The notes below the pieces were generated by a model. It was not told the origin of the DNA, made no database searches, and saw only the letters and a program-made list of their open reading frames with translations. This document shows positions 33,214-45,200 of a stretch of DNA of 64,000 nucleotides, in pieces (the stretch's first letter is position 1; each line of letters opens with the position of its first letter). Position numbers and translations under genes: made by a program. Origin of the DNA: Lineus longissimus (Eukaryota > Nemertea > Pilidiophora > Heteronemertea > Lineidae); NCBI RefSeq assembly GCF_910592395.1, contig NC_088326.1:4405001-4469000 (forward strand). The letters are read 5' to 3'.

Positions 33214-36200
33214 GGACACTCATTCTACCATTTACTCATATGAATAGCTCAGCTTTTCAGCTGAGCTAATAATAATAGATAAAATCTTCTTTTTCTTCCT
33301 CTCATTGTACACAACAAAATCATTGGCAGCCATGTTTCTAGATCTAAGATTTCCCTGCCAGAAATAATAGATATTTGCACTCAGCCTTGACCAAGGTTTT
33401 GGCCTATATTTCGTGCAGGACCTAAATATTGCTGGGATTATGTCTTTCGTGTGAGTGGGTGAACGACTCTCAACTTCCAGTCACCTGTGCACCTGTTCTT
33501 AATTTTAAAGCCAACTAAGTTGGTGAGAAATCTTTGTGTGTAGCGGGCTTAACAGACTTACCCGTTGAGATAGGGTAGGGTGGCACCGGCGAGTCTCATG
33601 TTGTCACAGCCGAGGTAGAAGAGGAACATGAAGCCCATGCCAGCTGAGCCGTTCAGGATGAGAGAGACAGAGTAACAGACTTACCCGTTGAGATAGGGTA
33701 GGGTGGCACCGGCCAATCTCATGTTGTCACAGCCGAGGAAGAAGAGGAACATGAAGTCCATGCCAGCTGAGCTGTTCAGGATGACAGAGACAGAGTAACA
33801 GACTTACCCGTTGAGATAGGGTAGGGTGGCACCGGCCAATCTCCTGTTGTCACAGCCCAGGAAGAAGAGGAACATGAAGCCCATGCCAGCTGAGCCGTTC
33901 AGGATGACAGAGACAGAGTAACAGACTTACCTGTTGAGATAGGGTAGGGTGGCACCGGCCAATCTCATGTTGTCACAGCCCAGGAAGAAGAGGAACATGA
34001 AGCCCATGCCAGCTGAGCCATTCAGGATGAGAGAGACAGAGTAACAGACTTACCCGTTGAGATAGGGTAGGGTGGCACCGGCAAGTCTCATGTTGTCACA
34101 GCCGAGGAAGAAGAGGAACATGAAGCCCATACCAGCTGAGCCGTTTAGGATGAGAGAGATAGAGTAACCGACTTACCCGTTGAGATAGGGTAGGGTGGCA
34201 CCGGCAAGTCTCATGTTGTCACAGCCGAGGAAGAAGAGGAACATGAAGTCCATGCCAGCTGAGCCATTCAGGATGAGAGAGATAGAGTAACCGACTTACC
34301 CGTTGAGATAGGGTAGGGTGGCACCGGCCAATCTCATGTTGTCAAAGCCCAGGAAGAAGAGGAACATGAAGCCCATACCAGCTGAGCCATTTAGGATGAG
34401 AGAGACAGAGTAACAGACTTACCCGTTGAGATAGGGTAGGGTGGCACCGGCCAATCTCATGTTGTCAAAGCCCAGGAAGAAGAGGAACATGAAGCCCATA
34501 CCAGCTGAGCCGTTTAGGATGAGAGAGATAGAGTAACCGACTTACCCGTTGAGATAGGGTAGGGTGGCACCGGCAAGTCTCATGTTGTCACAGCCGAGGA
34601 AGAAGAGGAACATGAAGCCCATGCCAGCTGAGCCGTTTAGGATGAGAGAAAGCTGAACCGCTCCTTTAGGCTTAAGGTTGAAGCGGTTGAGAATATAACC
34701 ACCGATTAGGATGCCAACACACGCGCCAGGGATGCCTATCACTCCTGAAAAGATAAACGATTATAATGATAAGAATACATAACATTAGCGCCTTTCCAAA
34801 GCCCGATCAAGGTGCTACCCTGCCGAAGTGGTCTGGAAACAACCAAGTTTTAAGCCGACATTTGAAAGTGTCGATGTTTTGAGTTTCAAGTGCAGGGGCT
34901 GCAAAGCAAAGGGCCACAGGAGCACAGAGGCACAGGATGAAATACAGTAGAACCTCTCTATTAAGGACACCCTCGGGACTGGCAAATGCTGTCCTTAGTA
35001 GAGAGGTTTCCTGATTAGAGAGGTCAAATTGAATGGAAAGTACCAATTTGGGACTAAAACTAGTGTCCTTAAAAGGGAGGTTGTCCTTAATAGAGAGGTG
35101 TCCGCTAAGGGGGGTTCCACTGTACCATGATCTTTCAAAATCTGGCTGAATTTTCTTCACAGAAAGTTGGACAAGGTTTTAAGATCACGTGTGCTGTGGA
35201 TTTTCCTATAGTCGTAATATGCCATCGAAATACTTTTGTGCATGTCTATTTAAAATCTTATATACCAGGAGAGGCAACTTGAAGAGGATCCGATAGAGAA
35301 TCTCTGATAAGGTTATTGATGCAAACCAATGGACATCTTATCCCTAGACACATCTTCTAATCAGGTGATCATACAGTATTGGTCACAACTGACCTACCCT
35401 AATTTCACATCTTTCACGGTCTTAGCAGTCATTCCGTACGATCTGAACTAGATACAAATAATCATTATTGAGAGATAAGATACAGATAATCATTATCGAG
35501 TCTCCAGGTCTGAAGCAATAGGATACCTTCTTCTATGCAACAATGCAGCACACACACATTCTGATTTACATTTGGGTGCTTCACAATTCCTATACAATAT
35601 AGTACGTAATTGTTAAAGGGACAATATAGGCAGCAGCTGGGCGGGCAAGATAAAGTTACATGAAGTTGCAAATAGGGGTCTCTTATGTCTCACAGTAAGT
35701 CGAAATGCTTTACACTTGTACGAGGAATATATCTAGTGCTGAATCTGACATGAACCAGGGCCCTTACTGTGTATATAAGTCACCTGAAGTTGGCCAAATT
35801 AGCCCCTCTGCTCCTGCCTATAGTCCCCCTTTAAGTCTGCCTCAACACTGCAGTCTCCCCCGGGCTCCAATTAGACTAAGAAGCAAAAAAACCTTGCGTA
35901 ATCAAGTAAGTTGGACATAAAAAGAGGAAAAAATCCAACCATCACATATAAATAAACTGTATCTCATTGCTAAATGCCCACTAATTGATTCAATTAATCA
36001 TCAGTAATTGACTACTGATGTAATTATCGAAGTAAGCAGAGATAATTGCATCTAATTCAAAATAACATTCATGAATTATTCTTTTCATGCATTTTAATTA
36101 CACAATTTGATAAAAAGGCACCCAGCCAGTGATGAAGCCCGCTATAAGATTTCACTTATGGAGCCACGGTGGTGTAGTGGCTTGGGTCTTTGGACTAGCG

Positions 36201-39200
36201 GTCAGGAGGTCCCTGATGTGATCCCCACTGATGATGACAATGATATCTATACTATAATGCGCGTTGTGGCCGCTATTTAGGAGGTAATTTTTGTTTCAAA
36301 ATTGGGTCTTGGAAATGTGACGAATTCTTGCAACGTTTGGCTTCGTAGGTGTGGATCATATGTAAGAGTGTCACTGAGGGTGTCATACGTCGAATATCTT
36401 CGTGGTTTTAGAATAAATAACAACTTTGCAGAGAGCACGTCGACTGGAGAGCTCCGCTCATTCTCAAAAGCATACACAAACTTCACGCACATTCTCCCTG
36501 CCACATCAGTATTAGCTTCCAGCACGTATGTAGTGCTATACGGTACACTGAACCTGGTCCATGGTGCTGGGTATTAGCAGGGGGGTTAATAATTAGCCTA
36601 TTCTATTTTAGTTCTATTCGAGAAACCCTGACCTGTGTGATAAGGAACATGCAGTGGGCATCAATATAAACGGTTATGCCAGAATGGGCAAAATATGTAC
36701 AGTGGCCAGAGCTGCGCTTGCTCTTTGATTTATTCTTTCAGTTGGAATTGCGTTCTGCATCTCCATGCGCCTGGCTTTGCTTCGACAATGGCATTGGGTA
36801 TGGGAGTGGGTAGGTGACATGCCTGAGGTATATCACATTTCAACTTTGCCCGCTCCATGGGTATATGCTTAATTGACAATGGCTATGGATGGAAAACGAC
36901 TGTGGAAAGATGAATTGTGATATTTCAACTACAAGTCAAACATTAGTAAAAAGACATCCGTCACTGTGATTCCTGTGAATTTATTAAGCACCTGGTCTCT
37001 CACCGCGCATTTGTGTTTTTGTGCATTCAGTGGCTGTTAATTGTAGAAAACAAACAATGACGCTGACAATTGACAATTGATGGGAAATACGTTTCTAATT
37101 GAAACACAACCACCCAAATTACTGCTCTGCTGCTGTTATACAAACTAGGTGAAGCCCCAAAAGGGTTACAATCAACTTTCACTATGATTGTTGATTGGTG
37201 GTTGGTGATTGGTGATTGGTGATTGGTGATTGGTGATTGACGGATGACGGATGACGGATGGATGATGGATGATGGATTTTGATGATGGATGATGGACGAT
37301 GGACGATGGACGATGGATGATGATGGATGATGGTGGATGATGATGGATGATGGATGATGGATGATGAATGATGAATGATGGATGATGATGGATGACGGAT
37401 GACGTATGACGGATGACGGATGATGGATGATGATGGATGATGGATGATGGATGATGATGGATGATGGATGATGGATGATGGATGATGGATGGATGGTGAT
37501 GGATGGTGATGGATGGTGATGGATGGTGATGGATGATGGATGATGGATGATGGATGGTGATGGATGATGGATGATGGATGATGGATGGATGGTGATGGAT
37601 GGTGATGGATGATGGATGATGGATGATGGATGATGAATGATGGATGATGGATGATGGATGATGATGGATGATGGATGATGGATGGATGGATGGATGGTGA
37701 TGGATGATGATGATGAATAAATAACTGTCTTATGATTTTTTAGCTGAAAATGGCACAAAACATTAGAACCCTGTGGTAGTAAAAGGGTTAAAGGAGGATA
37801 GCGAAAGGGTTCAAGAAAGGACAAAGCTAATTTAATCAGCTGTTACGTCAGCTGCACTTGATTCCAAAGGGTGCAAATCACGACGTTGATATCATCAGGT
37901 TGAGTGACGACAAACAAGCATTTATTGTTGAATGGCCTTACCTGGAGATGACATATAAATTGATCAATTGGAAACATCGCAGAGGGGTGATCAATGAGTT
38001 TTGACAACAGGGTATTCATCTCAACAGGAGCTGTCACTGACATCCGATAATACTTTTTCTAATAAATACAGTGGAACCTCCCTTAGCGGACACGTCTCTA
38101 TTAAGGAAAACCTCTCTATTTAGGACACTAGTTTTGGTCCCAAATTGGTACTTTCCATTCAATTTGACCTCTCTAATCAGGACACCTCTCTATTAAGGAC
38201 AGCATTTGTCAGTCCCGATGGTGTCCTTCATAGAGGTTCTACTGTACATCTATCAAAACCATATTCGCGCTAAGATATCCATAATCTCCTACAGATACGG
38301 AAACTGCATAATGCTGAATAGAGGTAGATACAGCCTCCGAGTTTGCCGTTTTGAGCGCGCTGTCAAGCTATGAAAAGTCTTCTTAATCATGTTGATTAGA
38401 TGATCTTAGATTCTTAAATTTGTTTCTCTCCGAATGATAGGTGTTTCGAAACCAACTATAAACTGTGAAATTCGGGAGATGTGAAAAACCAGGTGTACCA
38501 TTGGTACATAATACTACATCAAAGATAATCTGAAACATTGTGAAAATGCATCAAATTCATTTATCCCTTCGTTACCGCAGGGTTTTTGAAGTGTACTGGA
38601 ACTGCACCCAGTATACATGCTTCCCGAAATTGGTGGCTTGCATTGGAACTAACTTTTTTCCCCTTGTCCGTCATTAAAGGCATTCAAGTGTGTTGGTCAA
38701 CTATGACTATCTCCTTTGTCCCTCCACCATAAGGCCTAGTTTCCCCTTATAACATCACTATTTCGGACACTCAGCGCCCCATTTCTGGAAAGGTGTATAG
38801 ACCAGGCAAGCCTGGATCCCAACTTGGTTTAGGAAAATGTTCATTGTAAAATAGCTAGCATTACCCGGTCTTTGGGAGGAAAATTTGGGATGCATGTCTC
38901 CGTTTGGAAGACTTGATAATCTTCGCAGTCACTTCGAGTGCCTCATATTACATGATAGTGGTGAATTTAGTAAAATCCCTTTAAAGACTCCTTGGTCATG
39001 GATATGAAAAATATTTTTAATGCTAGTTTGAAAGGTACTTCTTGTACTACTGGATCCCCTCTCCAATAAGATCCCAATCCCGCCAATACCCAATTTCTAC
39101 CACCGTCTCGATGGGTCGAGCCTAAACAACCGGGCATAATGGTAGGCCTTTCGCAGCCATAAAAGGGGTGGGATATCTTGTCTTCGTTTCTTCCAATTGG

Positions 39201-42200
39201 TCTTTAATTGTTATATGAAAAGCTTCGCTGTAGAGTCATGACTATTCATGACGATTACGTTGTTAACTCTTGAATAGATATTCCACCCCTTTTTTGGCTG
39301 TGAAAGGCCGTTTAGACTCTACCCAGCGAGGGGGTGGTACAAATCGGGTATTGTCGGGCTTGGGATCTTATAGGTGAGTGGATCCAGTATAAACTCATAT
39401 ATTTTCACCCCAGGCTTTTGAGTACCAGAACACCCATTTATCCTTCTGCATCTGTGACATGGATGTAATAGGGTCAAATCCAATATTTGGACAGCGCTTA
39501 TCTGGAGATGACATATGAATTGATCGATTGCGTAAGATATTGGCTCAATCTATACGCAAGCTGGAAGATTACAACATGTACAAATAACAGACACGTCAGA
39601 CTCACAGATATCTTTTTATGCATAATTGATATTCAGATTCTGACACCAAAGTTTTTAAAAATGGTCTTAAAAACCATATAATGTGATCCGTTCCAGTAAA
39701 ACCAGTCGCATGTCACACTGAGCTTGGCAGGTTGAGACAGACTGTTTGTTCATTTCACTATTGTCTGCCTTTTGTGAAATCTGACGACATCAATTTCCCG
39801 GTGTCATCTAGGCTCATCTTATGTGCGACATGCGACTGGTTTTGCTAGAACGGGTCACATATGCAACATGGTAATAAAATTTTTACAGATGAATAAATGA
39901 TTAGCGGACTAAAAACAACAGTGGGACTATACGTCTCTACAAATGAGCATTCAAGCATCATTATACTCTAGAAGCGTACCTGGGGACCAGCATAGAATTG
40001 AGTTCGAATGACTTAACTGATGCACACCACCTGTTTTCTATCCATGCATCCTGGTACCAAGTTGCCCTTTTACCCTCCTGCATACAGCCTGGCAGTCACT
40101 GATGCAGGAGGATGACAACTATTATTTCAATAGTCGTTCATCTGGAGATGACATAAAGATTCAGTGTTCTCCACAGGGTTTTCTCAAGGTAGGGTGATAC
40201 CCTTGATTTGCATGACGTTTTACCAGCGTGCAAAACAAGGTAGGGTGGCCGGTAATTTGAGGTAGGGTGGCCCTATAGGAACCCTCTACAAAGTTCTGGA
40301 GCAAGGTAGGGTGGCTCTTCCAAGGTAGGGTGGTAAGCTGCCAAGGTAGGGTGGGCCACCCTGTTGAATAGCCTTGTGGAGAACACTGAGATTGAACAAT
40401 TGCACAACATTGCTGCATTCTGGCATAATCAATAGTCAATGATGGAAGAGGTTGAAAAGGGAAAAAAACAAATTAACCCTCTATTATTCCTCTTGTTCTG
40501 AAGCGTTACTGTTAGTTTGTCTTCTTAACCCTTTTGCGTCACAGTAGCAAGGATCCATATCCAATGTTAATTTCCAGCACATGCGATACCAATTTACAGT
40601 CCCAGTCACAATTGACATCTCCTCTGCTTCGCGTAACCCAGGCACAACTTTTGCTCTGGTGCCATGTTAGCTGCGTGAAACATTACACTCATTCTGAACC
40701 ATCAGAGTTAATCGGTCCGTTACTTCCCCTCACACCTCTGAAGAAGAGCATGCCATAATTCTGTATCCCGTGCGCCTCGAGTTGTGGAGAGCCAATCAGA
40801 ACGCTGCTTTCAAAATTGTAATTTTTCATGAACGAGTCATTTATTTATTCTCGCCTCCAGTCTTGGCATGCTGCCAAAATACACTTTCGAAACAGCGTTT
40901 TTTAACATTAAAGAAGACTAGAAGCGAGGTTGTTCAGATCATGATCAAAGTGCGCTCTGGTTACCGGCCTTCTGATTGGTTAATATCGGCGGTAGCGCGC
41001 CACCTAGCGAGGAATAACAGAACCAACTTATACAGGCAGATTCGCGTATTGTGTCAAGGGTTGGTGTAACGGAGTCCGGGTCGGCGGAGCGGATCCAAGC
41101 CTTGAGGGTCAAGATGCATTACACTGCAAGAGGGGTGGTTCACAATAAGAGTTTGCAGCGATTCAAATCAGTCATTCACACAGCCTTTAAACCAAGCTGA
41201 CAGCCAGCACCGCAGTATTCCCGACGTACATTCGCCGTGGCTATCTCCTTGACTCGGCATTATACTCGCTTAGAATCAATAATTCGACGAACCTACAGAA
41301 ACCAATATTTTCCACGCCGCCACTCGCATTGATGACTTCGACGAATCGAGCAATTGTATAATATGTTGCAGCACACGCCGGAATCATCAATATTCACCAT
41401 GAAGGAGGCTGCAATAGGGTGGGGGAGATTTGGTCTCGTCCTAGTAACCATCCACGACAGCATGCAGAGCCAAATAGAACATAGACCTAAAGGATTTTCA
41501 TAGGGGGTGTTTTCAGGGGGAGTTTGTTTTCCGAAAATATAACAGATATTATGAGGGTCAATTTTGAAGATGTGTTTCAGCTTATAGCCTTCAGAATTTT
41601 CTTTGTCATGGCAAGAATTCCAAGAAAGTGGAGGCAATAGCTGCAAAATTATGAAAATAGGATTTTTTTTACGATACTTTGGCTTAAATTCAATAGTTAT
41701 CACTACTATTGGCTGGTTGTTGGTGTTCACTTCTTATCTTTTTGTAACCATGCAAAAGAAATCTGAAACAAATGTGACGGGCGTACAAAAACCTGTCTAT
41801 TAGAAATACTTTTGAGAAATCATTTTTGGGACACCCTATACATTCAGCTTTCATCCACTACACATTAAATAGTCCTAATTACTGACGAAAAATGAGAACA
41901 CCCTCAACACGTTTTCACCGATCGATACCTGCTTACCTGTCAATAGATTTGCCATTGATTTCGATATTCCAAACTGTGTCTCGAGGTATTTCGGTAGAAA
42001 TATGACAAATCCACTAATGATGGATGCCTCACAGCAGACACCGAGGCATGTCACCAGATAGATGGGATTCTTTAGAAGTGCCAGCATCGACAGAGGAATA
42101 TCTGCAACAGAGATTTGAGAAGAATAAGACATGTTTGCATTTGAGTAACGGCAGGAATGACCGGCGTCTGGGACATGGAAAGGCCGGTTGATAGGGGGTC

Positions 42201-45200
42201 AAACTGCAGAATCTCCAAGATGCAAAGAAAAGAGCCACGAAAGTCTTTGGTGCCATGGATATAATAGTTATTTTTTCACATGTCATGGGCGGATTTGGTT
42301 CCAAGGATCGAGTGTTTGGAATTAAATTGGAAAAAATTGCAGCAATTTTGACCAATTCTTCATTTGATAACATTGATGAAAAGCAAGAAATTATCTTGGC
42401 TGCACGAAACTATTGGGTAATGTCGTTTGTCGAGATGCAACGTCATCTGGTATACAACACTGAATTTACTGGAAATTTACTGAAAAATGCTTCACACAGT
42501 GATTTGATTTTTATTTTAGAACGGTACGGAATTTGGAGAAGTCCCGAGACTCCTATAACAGTAAATCCAATGCGATATATCGCTTAAAGCACTTTACATT
42601 ATTACCCTAGCTCTTGGCCTGCACAATATACTCATTTATCGATGTTTATCTCTGATTGCGGGGGAGGATGAATACTCCTTACAAGTCGTGTAAAAACAAG
42701 AAATTCCACAAGTTCGTCCCAGGCACTTGAAATTTCAGCCAATGAGAGTGCGTTTTAGATGCTGTGATTGTTTTCAATAGAGACTGAGTTGTTGGGAAAG
42801 ATGTAAGACCCGTTTTGATTGGGTGGGGTAGATTTTCCACCTCATCCCGCGAACAACCATCGGTTTATTCGTGTGCAAGGGGAGGAGGATACGACTCCGG
42901 TTTTTCGAAGATCAATGCACCACAGAACGTTTCATTTACTCCTTTATTTTGGCTTCTTGAAACTTGAAACGAGCCAAATTAAGTGGGCCTATGTAAATAA
43001 TATTGCATTTTTACTTCATGCAAATGTAAACCTAACACTTGCATTCGTATACCTTAGGGCCGTTTAAACGCTCGAGAAAAAACCCGATGAGATCCGATCG
43101 AATACGAAGGTAGTCTTAATTTTCCTGGGGTAAACGCAAAGCAATGGGGACTCATCGAGTCTCGTCTCAAAAGGAGACCATAATTTTAGCTGGTTTCATC
43201 AGGTCTCATCAGGTCTCGTCCTCATTGATCCGCATCCAAACTGGAGGTGTAAAGGCAATCAGGTCTGATGTGGTCCAATTGGGACTTAAATTAACCTGTA
43301 CCCACATGCGTATTGAAGCACTTTTTGGTACTTTAACGATTCCCGACATCAAAATTACGTGTCAACATTTACAGTAGAACCTCTTTATTAAGGACACCCT
43401 CGGCACTGACAAGTGCTGTCCTTAATAGAGAGGTGTCCCAATTAGAGAGGTCAAATTAAATGGTAACAACCAACTTAGGACCAAAACTAGTATCCTTAAT
43501 AGAGGGGTTGTCCTTAATAGAGAGGTGTCCGCTAAGGGAGGTTCCACTGTACTTTGATGTTTCTCTTGATTTCTCTCTTGCCTTTCAATTAATTCGTATC
43601 AGCAAAATGGTGTTACCACATCTGGGACGACGAATCAGAGGTAGCTGGATTCCAGCTTTGAAACTGTATGCCACCGGCGATGATCGTTCCTACGATCACA
43701 AGGGTCTTCCGGGGTAGGGCCTAGTCAGGGTTGACGTCCGTGACATCTAACGGATTGTCACAGGAACCAAGAAAAATGCAACCACATTAGAGCCGATTAG
43801 ACCCCATCGTTGTTGGACGTGTAAACGGGTACATAAGATTGATACCACATCCGGTTAAGATTCGGGCCGGATCCGAATGCGGTTTTTGGATGCACGTCAA
43901 AACGGCCCACATATCATGTTTGGAATTTTTATTTGATTTGTTTAGCTTGGCTTGTTTCTTTAACATACATATATCATTCCACAATGCTACTATAAACTAG
44001 TTGGGTATACCTGTGTTATTGGAATGATTGCCAGTAAGAAGAATGCTGTCAATGTATATCCGATCGCCCATACACATTTAAATGACATTGATGAGATGGA
44101 TGACATTCCTGGCTGGTGCCAGCATCAAGATTGGCATATCTTGAATAGTTGCATGTCACCCGATAATGGATCACCTATTGACAGATACAGCAGAACAATC
44201 CCACTTATGATTTAAGTCGTAGATAGATCGATTTCAGCAGGAAATGAAAAGCGGAGAAATTCTTGATTTCTGTACACTCCCTTTTTTGCAGCCTTTTATG
44301 TTATCTTTTCATCTAGAATCGGAAATTTCAATTGAACATGTCAAAGACAGACTCGGGGTGCATGGATACTGTGATCAAAGAGAGTTTCTCGCATGGTAGT
44401 AAGACAAGCCATGCCGCAATCGTTTTGATATCATTGAGGATAAACCTCGATTCTAAGACTTCTGAGTGCCTCTTCTATTCAATATATACAAATCATTGGA
44501 TGTTTGGTACAACCAACATTGACAGGTAAAGTCTCGGACGCTGACTTAAAGGTGATTTACGTCTGTAGCCCATTTTACGCAAAAAATAGGGTGATCAGTG
44601 GAGCAAGGATTCCCAAAGAGCACAATGTCACCAATTCAGGCTAATTCAATCAATAATGCCGTTGTTGAGACAGATATCACCCTGGAGCACAAGCCCTCCA
44701 AATTGCCGAGCATCTTCAGGTATTCCAACTCACCGAACAGACTGCCCTGGATAGTGCTTCTTGAGGCCTGGGAGAATGGCTGCCTCACAAGAAAAACATC
44801 CAAAATTGTGACCCAGCACCGCAAAACCAGGCGCATGTCGCACAGAAGATGAGCCTAAATGACACCATGAGATAATGGAAGAAATTGATGTGCTCATATT
44901 TCACAAAAGGCAGACAATAGAGAAATGAACAAAAAGTCCGTCTCAACCTGCCAAGCTCAGAGCGGCATGCGCCTGGTTTTGCTGTGACGGGTCACAATTG
45001 TGCGCTCGTTGGTAAATTAAAAAAAATAAACCGTGTCCATCTGGTAACATGGACAATATGTCATCATATGCACTAAATTACGAGGTAAATTAACCAACTG
45101 GTTCAAGTTCTTTCGGTACTCTGTGGTGCACGAAATCAATCCATGCATAATTCACAATTCGTTCGCTTTCCAGTCCAAAGGATAAACCAGCATTGCATTT

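Larger units (their letters stand above)
29855..33271 (+). mobile_element. Helitron-like element, nested, carrying other sequence
   Basis: Left motif AAGAGGCCCAAGGGCCTGG-CGCTCAGCTGAG; right side has CCACCTAGTGGCCAAACC, GAAACGTGCC, an (ACAG)n microsatellite at 33134-33213 and hairpin AGCTCAGCTTTTCAGCTGAG then CTAA. Left motif and right hairpin share GCTCAGCTGAG, just as those at 16949-18404 share GCTCACCT. Between them lie a nested TIR element and a two-exon gene-like unit. Exact borders are inferred. Confidence 0.45.
29505..33549. mobile_element. TIR transposon with TAA duplication, inserted into the exon 4 array
   Basis: Ends are inverted repeats of about 40 bp (AGCCCGTTACACACGAGGGA at the left; right end TGTGTAGCGGGCT), with CACCAACTTAGTTGG / CCAACTAAGTTGGTG inside. 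TAA at 29502-29504 and 33550-33552. A 3-bp TAA duplication suggests PIF/Harbinger. Apart from nested elements it holds about 0.6 kb of its own sequence and no transposase, so it was probably a MITE that later received insertions. Confidence 0.85.

Noticed and set aside
37027-37824. 265-codon minus-strand frame rich in HHPSSI
   Set aside because: It is the translation of the GGATGAT repeat; no other coding evidence.
42255-42587. 110-codon plus-strand frame in SLCO intron 2
   Set aside because: No motif, no splice context and no second copy; compatible with chance.
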